From a virus, in the IMG/VR virus record IMGVR_UViG_3300044568_000831, positions 1 to 32,605 of that record: DNA of 32,605 nucleotides. The stretch is one strand, 5' to 3'. The notes under the pieces were generated by a model, which was not told the origin of the DNA, did no database searches, and saw only the letters and a list, made by a program, of their open reading frames with translations. This document shows, piece by piece, positions 7,721 to 16,084 of the stretch (position 1 is the stretch's first letter; every line of letters begins with the position of its first letter). The translations under genes were made by a program, and so were the position numbers.

Positions 7721-9167
7721 TGCAGGTATAAGTTTTATCAGTGATGATAAAATCTTATTTGCCGCGCACAGTGAACGTTATAGTAAAGTCAAACACGACA
7801 GTGAACTTAATACTAAGATTCTATCTGACTGTATTAGTCAGTATGGTATGCCAGATCAGATCGCCTACTATGAACGTCCTTGGTTAAAGCGTACCAGACA
7901 ATTATATGCTGGACAATACCAGGACGCATTTAACTTTAAGTCGGTACGAGATACACTAAAAGAAGTAGCACCCTGGGCCAATTTACATAAATTACCTATC
8001 AAACATCACTCACATCACCTAAGTCATGCGGCCGCCGGATTCCAAACAAGTCCATTTGATTGTGCTACTATAGTTGTTATCGATGCTATAGGCGAGTGGG
8101 ACACTGCTAGTATATGGCATGCGTTTTATAACAGCAAAGGTATAGTAGAATATGATAAACTATGGAGTCAGAAGTATCCACACAGCCTAGGCTTGTTCTA
8201 TTCGGCTATGACACAACGTGCTGGACTTAAACCTTTAGACGAAGAATACATCTTAATGGGCATGGCCGCTTATGCTCCTTATAATGCTAACATGTATGGT
8301 GACTTCTTAGAGAATGCACATGACTTAAAGTTTAGACAAAACCTACATGTTGGATGTGATGAATATCATCCAGGTATGACAGACTTTGAGATAGCTGCTA
8401 GTGCGCAGTATACATTAGAACAATGCCTGCATCATATTATGTTACGTGCTGAAGAACTAGATAAGACTGGTAATTTAGTCTACATGGGCGGAGTCGCTCT
8501 TAACTGTAAGGCCAATGATTTAATTGGTCCATATTTTCAAAATGTTTGGATCATGCCTAATCCTGGTGACTGTGGTAGCAGTCTAGGTGCCGCCGCCTTG
8601 AGTTACGGTGGTAAGCTGAATTGGCAGGGTCCTTATCTAGGATCAAACATTCCTGGTGAATATCCTGTTAAAGAATTATTAGATGAGCTAATAACAAATA
8701 AGATAGTAGGTGTGGCTAATGGTCGCGCTGAATTTGGTCCACGTGCTCTAGGTAATAGATCATTACTAGCAGACCCACGTGGTGTAGATATTAAAGATAA
8801 GGTTAATGCTATCAAACGTCGACAAGAGTTCCGTCCATTTGCACCTGTGATATTAGAAGAATATGTAGACCAATACTTTGATATGCCTGTTGGGTTTAAG
8901 ACTAGCCCTTATATGCAGGCTGTGGCTTATTGTAAAGATCCGGATAAGTATCCAGCAATAGTCCACGCAGATCGTACTAGCCGTGTACAAACAGTTAGTA
9001 AAGATTGTAAGTCAGGTATAAGACAGTTATTAGAAGCCTGGCATATTTGGACTGGTTGTCCTATGTTGTTAAATACTAGTCTAAACATTAGGGGTGAGCC
9101 TATGGTCAATGACCGTAGTGATGCTGACCGTTTTGAAAAGTTATATGGAGTTCGAGTATTATCATGA
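7686..9167 (+). CDS. Carbamoyltransferase, NodU/TobZ-type
   Basis: A 493-residue protein. The N-terminus NILGISAGFHDAGISF is the ASKHA-type phosphate loop of carbamoyltransferases. HHSHHLSHAAAGF (107-119) is the metal-binding His motif. EFGPRALGNRSLLADPR, FRPFAP and NTSLNIRGEP near the C-terminus match the family's YrdC-like and Kae1-like signatures. Members transfer a carbamoyl group from carbamoyl phosphate, via carbamoyl adenylate, to hydroxyls of sugars or antibiotics. It is somewhat shorter than typical bacterial members. The start is fixed by the conserved N-terminus even though it overlaps the SGNH gene by 35 bases. In this cluster a sugar is the most likely acceptor. Confidence 0.9.
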   Translation: MNILGISAGFHDAGISFISDDKILFAAHSERYSKVKHDSELNTKILSDCISQYGMPDQIAYYERPWLKRTRQLYAGQYQDAFNFKSVRDTLKEVAPWANLHKLPIKHHSHHLSHAAAGFQTSPFDCATIVVIDAIGEWDTASIWHAFYNSKGIVEYDKLWSQKYPHSLGLFYSAMTQRAGLKPLDEEYILMGMAAYAPYNANMYGDFLENAHDLKFRQNLHVGCDEYHPGMTDFEIAASAQYTLEQCLHHIMLRAEELDKTGNLVYMGGVALNCKANDLIGPYFQNVWIMPNPGDCGSSLGAAALSYGGKLNWQGPYLGSNIPGEYPVKELLDELITNKIVGVANGRAEFGPRALGNRSLLADPRGVDIKDKVNAIKRRQEFRPFAPVILEEYVDQYFDMPVGFKTSPYMQAVAYCKDPDKYPAIVHADRTSRVQTVSKDCKSGIRQLLEAWHIWTGCPMLLNTSLNIRGEPMVNDRSDADRFEKLYGVRVLS

Positions 9168-9622
9168 AAGTATTAATTATGGGATTACCTGGTAGTGGTA
9201 AAACTACCCTGGCTGAAAAGTTACAAATTGAATTACATAAAAATGGTCCGTGTGAATGGATCAATGCTGATGATCTACGTAAAGAAACCAATGATTGGGA
9301 CTTTAGTATAGAAGGGAGATATCGCCAGGCAACACGCATGCGAGTTTTAGCTGACAAGGCAGTAGAACAAGGCTTTACTGTTATCTGTGATTTTGTCTGC
9401 CCAACAAAAGAAACTAGAGATACATTCAATGGTGATTTAGTTGTTTGGATGGACACTGTACGTCGTAGCGAGTATAAAGATACTAATCAAATTTTTGAAA
9501 AACCAACTGAAGACGAGTATAATATTAGAATTGGGGAATTTAACAGCGACGCCTGGGCAGCCACACTAGCGGATCTAATAGAAATTTTAGATGGTGTGCC
9601 AGTAACTGAAGAAGAAGAATAA
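9164..9622 (+). CDS. APS-kinase-like P-loop kinase
   Basis: A 152-residue protein. The Walker A motif GLPGSGKTT is at residues 7-15. WINADDLRKETNDWDFS (36-52) matches the nucleotide- and substrate-binding segment of adenylylsulfate kinases, and ICDFVCPTKETRD matches their following strand and helix. APS kinase makes PAPS, the sulfate donor. With no sulfurylase or sulfotransferase visible, it may phosphorylate another small molecule or use host APS. Its start overlaps the end of the carbamoyltransferase (ATGA), and its stop abuts the next ATG (TAATG). It is shorter than bacterial CysC (about 200 residues). Confidence 0.7.
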   Translation: MKVLIMGLPGSGKTTLAEKLQIELHKNGPCEWINADDLRKETNDWDFSIEGRYRQATRMRVLADKAVEQGFTVICDFVCPTKETRDTFNGDLVVWMDTVRRSEYKDTNQIFEKPTEDEYNIRIGEFNSDAWAATLADLIEILDGVPVTEEEE

Positions 9623-10923
9623 TGTATGATATGTTTATCATGGACATGGGAGGTCATGATGCTAATGTTCAAACATTAGCTCAACGTTTTCCACATGCAA
9701 AAATAGTCCGCTACTATGATAATCATCTAGATACCATCCGTCGCTGTATAGCCCGAGCCCGCACACCCTGGATCTGGATTGTTGCTAGTTGCTGTGATTA
9801 CACAGACTTTGATTTTGACTATCGTGCAGTACCATGGGAAGCCTATCAACTACATTGTTGGCATAGTGGCTACGAAAAGTTTGGTGACACGTTCTTAATC
9901 AACGTAGATGAATTCAAAAAGCAATGGGATATAGCCATGCTAGAATGGTATAAAGAAGTCAATTGGCATTACCCTGGCGTGCCTAGATTGGCCTGGCCTG
10001 TATTAACTACTACATCTGAAGACATTACCACAGAACTTAAACATTATAAATTTGACGCACCCTATGTTTGGTTAAATGAAGCAGTAGATTTCCATCCTCC
10101 ACTGTGGTCCAAACGTGCCTTTTATAGTTTCAACGACGCAGGTAGTATCAGTATAGCCCCACGTGACATTCAGGCACATTTAGTGTCACAAATCTATGAT
10201 TATCCTTATATTATCAAGCAAAAAACCGCTGATTTGACACCTAATTTGCTGGATATTATCTACATCAGCAACGGCGAACCTGAGGCAGAACGATGGTATA
10301 CCCATCTTGCTCAAACTTGTAAGCGTGAGGTTAAACGAGTAATAGATGTCAATGGACGTAGTGCCGCATATAAAGCAGCCGCTGAATTGAGTACTACCCC
10401 TTGGTTCTTTGCCGTATTCGCTAAATTAGAAGTTAATCCAGAGTTTGATTGGGCATGGCAACCAGACTGGTTACAAGAACCTAAACATTATATATTCAAC
10501 AGTCGTAATCCTATAAATGGACTAGAGTATGGGCACATGGGTGTTATTGCTTACAATAAGAAGTTGGTATTAGATACAGATAATCCAGGATTAGATTTTA
10601 CTCTGAGCAAGGCACATGCTGTGGTTCCACGTGTTAGTGCTGTTGCTTATTACAATACCACACCAGAACTAACTTGGCGCACGGCGTTTAGAGAGTGTAT
10701 TAAACTTAAAGATGATGCAGAAAAGACAGGTAGTGTTGAAAGTAGATATCGTTTAGATATTTGGTTAACAACTGCCAAAGGCGCCTGTGCAGAATCTAGT
10801 CTTCAAGGTGCACGTGATGCGCTGGAATATTACGAATTGGTCAACGGTGATTACACGGAGCTGATGCGGAGCTTTGAATGGGCGTGGTTGAAAGAATACT
10901 ACTCTAGTAAATACTCTGTTTGA
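9622..10923 (+). CDS. Duplicated glycosyltransferase-like protein
   Basis: A 433-residue protein with an internal repeat. Each half has a strand-helix start (MFIMDMGGHD; DIIYISNGEP), then ARTPWIWIVASCCDYTDFDF (46-65) or STTPWFFAVFAKLEVNPEF (257-275), then a segment ending in GDTFLINVDEF or YGHMGVIAYNK. The TPW hydrophobic strand followed by an acidic stretch looks like the nucleotide-sugar core of a GT-A fold, but no clear DxD motif is seen, so glycosyltransferase is an inference. It shares one base with the previous gene (TAATG) and runs 20 bases into the convergent aminotransferase gene. It is the last gene of the + strand operon and could transfer the modified sugar made by its neighbours. 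Confidence 0.55.
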   Translation: MYDMFIMDMGGHDANVQTLAQRFPHAKIVRYYDNHLDTIRRCIARARTPWIWIVASCCDYTDFDFDYRAVPWEAYQLHCWHSGYEKFGDTFLINVDEFKKQWDIAMLEWYKEVNWHYPGVPRLAWPVLTTTSEDITTELKHYKFDAPYVWLNEAVDFHPPLWSKRAFYSFNDAGSISIAPRDIQAHLVSQIYDYPYIIKQKTADLTPNLLDIIYISNGEPEAERWYTHLAQTCKREVKRVIDVNGRSAAYKAAAELSTTPWFFAVFAKLEVNPEFDWAWQPDWLQEPKHYIFNSRNPINGLEYGHMGVIAYNKKLVLDTDNPGLDFTLSKAHAVVPRVSAVAYYNTTPELTWRTAFRECIKLKDDAEKTGSVESRYRLDIWLTTAKGACAESSLQGARDALEYYELVNGDYTELMRSFEWAWLKEYYSSKYSV

Positions 10924-12013
10924 TGGCATCAACAATATATTCAACTTCGTAGTCTTCTAATTCTGGATAGATAGGTAAACTTAAACAAGTACGACTAAAC
11001 TGTTCAGCACCTTCTAATATTCCCACATCATTGTTGACATACGATACTGGATGTAGATGTAAGGGTATAGGATAATGTATTTTAGTTTCAACACCTTTAT
11101 CAGCTAGATCAACATTTAATATATTACGACTGTGATGGTGTACGACAAACTTACTCCAAGCATGCTCTACATCTGGATCTATAGGAATCAATTCTATATA
11201 GCCGTCTAATTCTGTAGTATAGTATTCTGCTATTTCAGTTCTACGCTTTTGCCAATCGTCAAAGTATTTTAATTTAACTAACATCTGGGCACAGTCTGAT
11301 TCAGACATCTTACTGTTAGTACCTGTGATATTGTGGGCAAATGCTTTACCATTGTCACGCAGACTACGACACATTTCAGCATGATCCGGATTATCAGTTA
11401 ATATCATACCACCCGATCCGTAGTTGTTTAGATTCTTTGTAGGATCAAAACTTAATATACTGATGTCACCTAGCTTACCGCTGGGCACTCCTTGATAGTA
11501 AGCACCAAAACTCTGCGCGGCATCTTCGATCACTGGTATCTTGCCATTAGCGAATATTTCTTGATAGGTTATTAACTGTTCTTGGTCGAGTATGTTGCCA
11601 AACAGATTAACATACATCATAGCACTGATATTACTTGCGTGTAATGGTATAGTGTTAATATCCATCATACCACTGATAGGATCTACATCACAGAACACCG
11701 GATCATATCCAGCTTCTAATACTGAGTTAACTGTGGCGATATAACTCTGACTAGGGATTAAAACATTATCTAATTTAATATTATCATCTAAGGCACGTAG
11801 GGCAAATATCAATGCCTGTGTGCCACTATTAACTGAGACGGCATATTTACGTTCAGTCATCTTGGCGATAGTCTGTTCAAACATTTTAGTTCTAGGCCCA
11901 TCAAGCACTTGGCCAGAAGCATAGACTAGATCTGTAACATCTAAGATCTCCTCACGTAGATTGTTGTATTGTCTATCTACGCCAAAGAATGGGATTTTGG
12001 CTGTACCAATCAT
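10904..12013 (-). CDS. DegT/DnrJ/EryC1/StrS-family sugar aminotransferase
   Basis: A 369-residue PLP enzyme of standard family length. IPFFGVDRQYNNLREEI is the usual N-terminal motif. SGTQAL (63-68), EDAAQSFG (163-170) and SFDPTKNL with the Schiff-base lysine K193 mark the cofactor site; GSGGMI follows. The family transaminates nucleotide-linked keto sugars, and some members dehydrate. The gene begins 41 bases inside the preceding epimerase gene, so the two are translationally coupled, and it ends tail to tail with the + strand operon with a 20-base overlap. The pair can plausibly make an amino sugar for the glycosyltransferase-like protein on the opposite strand. Confidence 0.9.
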   Translation of the reverse strand: MIGTAKIPFFGVDRQYNNLREEILDVTDLVYASGQVLDGPRTKMFEQTIAKMTERKYAVSVNSGTQALIFALRALDDNIKLDNVLIPSQSYIATVNSVLEAGYDPVFCDVDPISGMMDINTIPLHASNISAMMYVNLFGNILDQEQLITYQEIFANGKIPVIEDAAQSFGAYYQGVPSGKLGDISILSFDPTKNLNNYGSGGMILTDNPDHAEMCRSLRDNGKAFAHNITGTNSKMSESDCAQMLVKLKYFDDWQKRRTEIAEYYTTELDGYIELIPIDPDVEHAWSKFVVHHHSRNILNVDLADKGVETKIHYPIPLHLHPVSYVNNDVGILEGAEQFSRTCLSLPIYPELEDYEVEYIVDAIKQSIY

Positions 12014-12938
12014 AATACCTTTGAAAACCTTGTTCTACATTTATTTGAGGTGTATAACCTAGATCACGCTGTGCCTTCATGATACTTAAACGGCCACGCT
12101 TAGGAAAACTTAGGTCACGTGCTGCTACTTCTAAACTACCTTGCCCTGCAATTTGAATAGCAAGTTCTGCGGCGTCTCTGAGATTCCATTGACGATCTTC
12201 ACTACGTGTGATATTATAGATATTACTATTGGCTCGATCTAATGTTGCGGCAAGCACAATACCTTGAGCAGTATCTTCTACATAGGTAAAGTCTAAGACT
12301 TCATCGGGGCCATTTACTTTTAGTGTTTCACCACGCATGGCTTTAGTTACAAACTTACTAACCACACGATCTTCAACGTCCCATTCACCATATACAGCAC
12401 TTGGACGAATGATAGTGTAATCAAACGCACCTAGACGATGATAGTCTTCTACAAATTTCTCACCCATGAGTTTCATGATACCATATTGGCCTTGCGGCTT
12501 GCACGGATGTGCTTCTAATACATCTGTGGTAAAGTCACCGTAGACCATACTGCTGGAAATATAAACAAACTTCTTAACTTTATGTTGTTTGCTTTTTTCT
12601 AATAGATTAATTAAACCATTGGACATGACATCACTGGCTAATAATGGATTTTGTTCAACTACTTTTTGTCTAGGAAAGCTAGCCATGTGTATAACTACAT
12701 CTGGTTTGTATGTTTTGAATATAGTATCTACAAACACACCTTCACGGATATCAATCTTTCTTACTTGCGCATTGATACGTTTAAGGCGACGGTCTATTAG
12801 ATAAGTTAATTCTTCTTTGGGAATAAATCCATAGTCAGTACAGGTATCGATAACGATACACTCATGACCCTGTTGCTCAAGTATGCGAACAACGTTGTGC
12901 CCAATAAACCCAGCACCACCTGTAACTAAAAATCTCAC
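11973..12938 (-). CDS. NAD-dependent epimerase/dehydratase (extended SDR)
   Basis: A 321-residue Rossmann protein. The cofactor motif TGGAGFIG is at residues 6-13. The catalytic set is ISSSMVYG (S128-S130), then Y152-x3-K156 (QYGIMKLMGE). PSAVYGEWD follows, as in UDP-sugar epimerases and dehydratases. The start is a GTG at 12938 overlapping the TAG of the upstream small gene by one base, with AGGGG-type ribosome binding site 7-8 nt before it. Substrate specificity (epimerase, 4,6-dehydratase or reductase) cannot be told. It is paired with the aminotransferase downstream. Confidence 0.88.
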   Translation of the reverse strand: MRFLVTGGAGFIGHNVVRILEQQGHECIVIDTCTDYGFIPKEELTYLIDRRLKRINAQVRKIDIREGVFVDTIFKTYKPDVVIHMASFPRQKVVEQNPLLASDVMSNGLINLLEKSKQHKVKKFVYISSSMVYGDFTTDVLEAHPCKPQGQYGIMKLMGEKFVEDYHRLGAFDYTIIRPSAVYGEWDVEDRVVSKFVTKAMRGETLKVNGPDEVLDFTYVEDTAQGIVLAATLDRANSNIYNITRSEDRQWNLRDAAELAIQIAGQGSLEVAARDLSFPKRGRLSIMKAQRDLGYTPQINVEQGFQRYYDWYSQNPILWRR

Positions 12939-13093
12939 TATCTTCCCCTTCCAGCTGATTTTTTAGTAGGTTTATTCGCAGTAACCTGTGACTTAACAGG
13001 ACCACCTTTGGAATCAACAGCAGTACCTTTTACACCTTGTTGCTGTTGTTGTTTCTTTTTTTCTAATGCGGCTTTTAGTATGTCATAGGCCAT
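12938..13093 (-). CDS. 51-residue Gln/Lys-rich small protein
   Basis: A short frame that begins MAYDILKAALEKKKQQQQQG and ends TKKSAGRGR. It has a short N-terminal helix, a Gln run, then a disordered, strongly basic tail. The ATG at 13093 overlaps the end of the gene before it by 11 bases, and the TAG overlaps the GTG of the epimerase by one base. These overlaps on both sides and the coding-like composition argue that it is real. The basic tail suggests nucleic-acid or polyanion binding, or packing in a virion, but no function is known. Confidence 0.65.
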   Translation of the reverse strand: MAYDILKAALEKKKQQQQQGVKGTAVDSKGGPVKSQVTANKPTKKSAGRGR

Positions 13094-13349
13094 TTTGATT
13101 TCCCCATTTTAATTGATAATATGTTATATCTTGCTCAGTTAACCAAGCAAATATAATCACCAGCCACCCATATGATTCTTGATTGGGTCTTACAATAAAT
13201 TCTAATTGCCTAGTAGAATTCGCATGTAGCCACTTTCCTTGCTCGGTCTTTTCAAACGCGATAATGGGTTCTGCGGCATAGAGTTCAGGATCCTCTACAT
13301 CACCCATGGGAATTTTGTGTACTACAATTCTTACACTATTGCTTTTCAA
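13083..13349 (-). CDS. Small conserved phage protein, unknown function
   Basis: An 88-residue protein if it starts at the TTG at 13349 (MKSNSVRIVVHKIPMGDVEDPELYAAEPI...). The stretch VHKIPMGDVEDPELYAAEPI resembles a small protein I recall from T4-like cyanophages, where related sequences begin at about this point. An in-frame ATG at 13409 would add 20 residues, but these overlap the whole end of the preceding gene in another frame, so the TTG is preferred. It ends LKWGNQNGL. There are no membrane segments. The neighbours suggest a structural or late-gene setting. Confidence 0.6.
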   Translation of the reverse strand: MKSNSVRIVVHKIPMGDVEDPELYAAEPIIAFEKTEQGKWLHANSTRQLEFIVRPNQESYGWLVIIFAWLTEQDITYYQLKWGNQNGL

Positions 13350-13500
13350 CAGCCGTTGACCCTGGCCCAAATCCTTGTTTGAATTCAGCCTCAACCCATG
13401 CTGTACCATTCCAAATCTTCAGTTGTCCTGTTGGTTGTACGCTAGGGTCATACCATTTTTGGCCAATTGATGGGTTTTCAGGTATAAAATTTTGTGACAT
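13336..13500 (-). CDS. 54-residue phage protein with NPSIGQKWYDP...WNGTAW motif
   Basis: A short frame with a strong AGGAGA ribosome binding site 7 nt before the ATG at 13500. The motif NPSIGQKWYDPSVQPTGQLK followed by IWNGTAW is a small beta module common in phage tail and fibre proteins, where it often repeats; here it stands alone with a disordered tail. This suggests a small virion component. A TAAATA late-like motif lies 22-27 bases upstream, and the start codon is in the stem of a hairpin (separate entry). It overlaps the next gene by 14 bases. Confidence 0.65.
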   Translation of the reverse strand: MSQNFIPENPSIGQKWYDPSVQPTGQLKIWNGTAWVEAEFKQGFGPGSTAVEKQ

Positions 13501-13529
13501 AATTAGTTCTCCTATATTATGTATTTACG
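13497..13529 (-). promoter_or_regulatory. Late-promoter-like motif with start-codon hairpin
   Basis: On the - strand CGTAAATA (13529-13522) resembles the T4 late -10 box TATAAATA. ACATAAT (13522-13516) can pair perfectly with ATTATGT (13503-13497), which contains the ATG at 13500; the 12-nt loop holds the ribosome binding site AGGAGA. A transcript starting 6-7 nt after the motif would lack most of the 5' arm, so late initiation would free the start while read-through RNA would fold over it. Confidence 0.5.
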
Positions 13530-13533
13530 CTTT

Positions 13534-14193
13534 TTAATCCCAAAGAGCACGGAAATACTTGCCAAACAAGCGTGTTCCGTTGTCTATACGAGCACTGTGT
13601 TTCATGTAACCTTTTTTATCATACTTGCGTGTGTCTTTAGGACTCTTTTTCATTTCGTAAGTTCTGGGCCTACCCTTAGCATCAAGTTCTTTGCTTGGGA
13701 TCCATGTATAATCACTCTTACCTGTGAAGTATTGTTCTTCCCACGTATCATCAGCAAGTTGTTCGAATGCCCAGATCATTTCGTCCATGATCCAATCCCA
13801 ACGCTTGAAGTGATTGCCATCAGTGTCCCATGACTCTTTTTTAGCCTTTTGTGCCGCAGGAGTAGTGCTACGTAATCGTTCTGGCACATCTGCATCTTCG
13901 GTGTATGGAGCGCCGTGCTTGTCTTTTTTTAGTTGTTTTAACATAGGCAAGATAATAGGAGTTAATGTTGAATCCATGCTCCAGGTATCCCATGGATCAA
14001 TCTTAACGTATTCAATTCTAGGGTGGACAAAGTCTAAGAAATCTCTCCATAAGCTCATGACAGGATTTAATACTTTAACTACCTTTTGAACCCAGGGCTC
14101 ATCATAGTCAATCTCACGCCACCAACAGATCTTCTCACAGATGGTATATGGACTCAGCCAATGGTCACGGTATTTGTTTATGTAAACTTTCAT
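13534..14193 (-). CDS. Conserved phage protein, unknown function
   Basis: A 219-residue protein, rich in Trp, Lys and Asp. A segment from DPWDTWSMDSTLTPIILPML through ADVPERLRST (about residues 66-109) resembles a conserved block I recall from T4-like marine phages, without known function. Later WDWIMDEMIWAFEQLADDTW looks like an amphipathic helix, and the C-terminus is basic (KKSPKDTRKYDKKGYMKHS). There is no signal peptide or membrane segment. The ATG overlaps the stop of the upstream small gene (ATGA). It could be a virion or assembly factor, but this is a guess from context only. Confidence 0.75.
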   Translation of the reverse strand: MKVYINKYRDHWLSPYTICEKICWWREIDYDEPWVQKVVKVLNPVMSLWRDFLDFVHPRIEYVKIDPWDTWSMDSTLTPIILPMLKQLKKDKHGAPYTEDADVPERLRSTTPAAQKAKKESWDTDGNHFKRWDWIMDEMIWAFEQLADDTWEEQYFTGKSDYTWIPSKELDAKGRPRTYEMKKSPKDTRKYDKKGYMKHSARIDNGTRLFGKYFRALWD

Positions 14194-14369
14194 TGATGTG
14201 TTCCTGTTGTGGGGTCAAATGTTCTTAATCTTAAAGTATAATATTTTTTAGCAACATCTATGATATTTTCTTCAGTTAGTTCTAATGTTTTTTTATCTAA
14301 ATCCATAAAGAAGCCAAGATCAATTATTTTTTTAGCAACGTCATAATCTTGTTGTTCGTATTCTATCAT
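14190..14369 (-). CDS. 59-residue small acidic protein
   Basis: The peptide MIEYEQQDYDVAKKIIDLGF... is mostly helical and acidic, ending TFDPTTGTHQ. The start at 14369 makes an ATGA overlap with the preceding gene and has GGAG 10 nt upstream; an ATG two codons earlier (14375) would leave only 4 nt to that site. The stop overlaps the next start in the same way. It lies in the middle of a tightly coupled set of three small genes after thymidylate synthase. Function unknown. Confidence 0.6.
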   Translation of the reverse strand: MIEYEQQDYDVAKKIIDLGFFMDLDKKTLELTEENIIDVAKKYYTLRLRTFDPTTGTHQ

Positions 14370-14626
14370 TTCCATTCTTCTCCGTGCTTGAAAAATCTTA
14401 AACTATAATCCACATATTCAGCCTCACTTAAATCTGCGTAGAACAGCACAGTCTTGTGCCAGCTGGTAACTTGATCGTCAAAGAAGTAATCTATCTCAAT
14501 ATCGTTTTCTTCTACCCAACGATACTCATCAGTCTCACTAAAGTGACCAGCACACTGTAAATAGATCTGACGGGCAGTCAACTCACTGGCATTGTTAAAA
14601 TGTATAGCATGACTAAACAACCTCAC
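14366..14626 (-). CDS. Small conserved phage protein, unknown function
   Basis: About 86 residues if it starts at the GTG at 14626 (MRLFSHAIHFNNASELTARQ...). The alternative ATG at 14686 adds 20 residues that overlap the thymidylate synthase end by 47 bases and look unconserved (basic, no structure). The core, with HFSETDEYRWVEENDIEID and DDQVTSWHKTVLFYADL, suggests a compact alpha/beta protein. There is no membrane segment or known motif. The end overlaps the next gene as ATGA. The start choice is uncertain; the stop and frame are secure. Confidence 0.6.
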   Translation of the reverse strand: MRLFSHAIHFNNASELTARQIYLQCAGHFSETDEYRWVEENDIEIDYFFDDQVTSWHKTVLFYADLSEAEYVDYSLRFFKHGEEWK

Positions 14627-14639
14627 ACGATGAGGACGT

Positions 14640-15551
14640 TCATACCGCCATTGGCGCTTTGATTGGTGTGTGACAGTTGTATCCATCTAGTCTAAAGTCC
14701 TCCATAGTAAACGTTAAGATGTCTCGGACATCAGGATTAATCCACAAAGTGGGGAGCGGTAAGGGCTCACGTGCCAATTGTTCTTTTACCTGCTCCACGT
14801 GGTTCAGATATATGTGTGCGTCGCCGAGTACGTGAACAAACTCACCTGCCTCAAGCCCACATACCTGCGCGATCATATGTGTGAGCAAGGAATAGGATGC
14901 TATGTTAAAGGGCACGCCCAAGAACATATCGCAGGAACGCTGGTACATCTGACAACTTAACTTACCGTCTGCTGAGACATAGAACTGCGCAAAACAGTGA
15001 CAGGGTGGTAAGGCCATTTGGTCTAACTCGCCTGGATTCCAAGCAGACAAAATATGCCTACGACCATATGGGTCTTTTTTGATACCATCAATTAATTGTT
15101 GGATTTGATCTACCACAAGTTCTTTCTTTTCCTTAGCCTGCATACCATGTTCGGTATTTTCCCAAATGTAGTAGCTTTCCATCTCTGTAGGTTTACGCCA
15201 ATGTCTCCATTGGACACCATACACTCGACCTAGATCACCGCTGTAACGAGCTTTTGGCTGCCAATAATCACTGGTAGCATTGTCTGTCCAAATAGTTCGT
15301 TTAGATGTGTCTCTGGTACCATGTAGGATTTCACATAGTCTACGTTCATCATTACTGCCTTCAAGGAACCATAAAAGTTCACTTAGACAGGCTTTGAATG
15401 CTAGTTTTTTGGTTGTTACTGCTGGGAAGCCTAGGCTTAGATCATAACGCTGTTGCATACCAAAAACACCAATGGTACCTGTGCCTGTGCGATCTTCTCG
15501 TACAGAGCCGTTTTCTAAAACAAATTTTAGACTTTTGAGATAGGTTTTCAT
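14640..15551 (-). CDS. thyA: Thymidylate synthase
   Basis: A 303-residue full-length enzyme that methylates dUMP to dTMP using methylene-tetrahydrofolate. Signatures: [14 protein letters not shown] (18-31), the nucleophile C184 in [10 protein letters not shown], the phosphate-binding arginine pair in [13 protein letters not shown], and [17 protein letters not shown]. The C-terminus IKAPMAV is the mobile loop that closes the active site. It follows the dihydrofolate reductase gene and has its own promoter, a perfect TTGACA-17-TATAAT whose -10 box ends 6 nt before the ATG, so the mRNA should be leaderless. It supplies dTTP for the AT-rich phage genome. Confidence 0.97.
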   Translation of the reverse strand: MKTYLKSLKFVLENGSVREDRTGTGTIGVFGMQQRYDLSLGFPAVTTKKLAFKACLSELLWFLEGSNDERRLCEILHGTRDTSKRTIWTDNATSDYWQPKARYSGDLGRVYGVQWRHWRKPTEMESYYIWENTEHGMQAKEKKELVVDQIQQLIDGIKKDPYGRRHILSAWNPGELDQMALPPCHCFAQFYVSADGKLSCQMYQRSCDMFLGVPFNIASYSLLTHMIAQVCGLEAGEFVHVLGDAHIYLNHVEQVKEQLAREPLPLPTLWINPDVRDILTFTMEDFRLDGYNCHTPIKAPMAV

Positions 15552-15557
15552 TTTACT

Positions 15558-15586
15558 ATTATAGCAGGTCTGCTACAACATGTCAA
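15558..15586 (-). promoter_or_regulatory. Promoter of thyA, leaderless arrangement
   Basis: On the - strand TTGACA (15586-15581), a 17-nt spacer and TATAAT (15563-15558), preceded by an extended -10 TGC. Six bases separate the -10 box from the ATG at 15551, so the expected start of transcription is at the A of the ATG. Confidence 0.85.
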
Positions 15587-16084
15587 CTAGAATATAACAC
15601 GATTCCACGTTTCGTAGGTGCAGTTATTACCTGGGCGTACACCATAAATGCGGAAACATGCTAGATACCGTTCTAGATCAATACGTGTATCTGTGAACCA
15701 TGCGCCTTTCATTCGAGTTAAGTAGACACGTTCAACCAATGGTTCAGTAGCATCATACAACTGCTTACCACCAATGATGAACACATCTTGTTTTGGATTT
15801 TGCTTTTGGATCTGTTTAATATTATTAACAGCATCACCGGGAACCCAACGTACAAGATGTTGGTATTCTTTATCCACGTGACGACTGCTAACAACATAAT
15901 TTTGACGATTTGGTAAAGGTTTGGGCATCTTTGGATCGTCCCAAGTGTTACGCCCCATAACCACAATTTGATTCTCAGTGTGTTCTTTGAACCAAAGCAT
16001 ATCTTCACTGTGTTTAGGCCAAGGCAGAGTACCTCTGTTGCCTATGCCACCCATATTGGTACTAGCTAATATGCTGCAGATCAT
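15587..16084 (-). CDS. Dihydrofolate reductase
   Basis: A 165-residue protein of normal length. It has the DHFR start ILASTNMGGIG with GTLPWP, the acidic active-site residue (E27/D28 in HSEDMLWFK), VMGRNTW at 42-48, and IIGGKQLYDA for NADPH binding. It regenerates tetrahydrofolate from the dihydrofolate released by thymidylate synthase, which is encoded next. The ATG overlaps the upstream stop (ATGA). The thymidylate synthase promoter overlaps the end of this gene, so thyA can be expressed both with it and independently. Confidence 0.95.
   Translation of the reverse strand: MICSILASTNMGGIGNRGTLPWPKHSEDMLWFKEHTENQIVVMGRNTWDDPKMPKPLPNRQNYVVSSRHVDKEYQHLVRWVPGDAVNNIKQIQKQNPKQDVFIIGGKQLYDATEPLVERVYLTRMKGAWFTDTRIDLERYLACFRIYGVRPGNNCTYETWNRVIF

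Noticed and set aside
10904-10923. A bidirectional terminator between the convergent genes.
   Set aside because: The two genes overlap by 20 bases, and no GC stem followed by a T-run is visible.
13519-14089. + strand frames of about 90-104 codons in the small-gene region.
   Set aside because: They are antisense to the 219-residue gene, which is coupled to its neighbours by ATGA.
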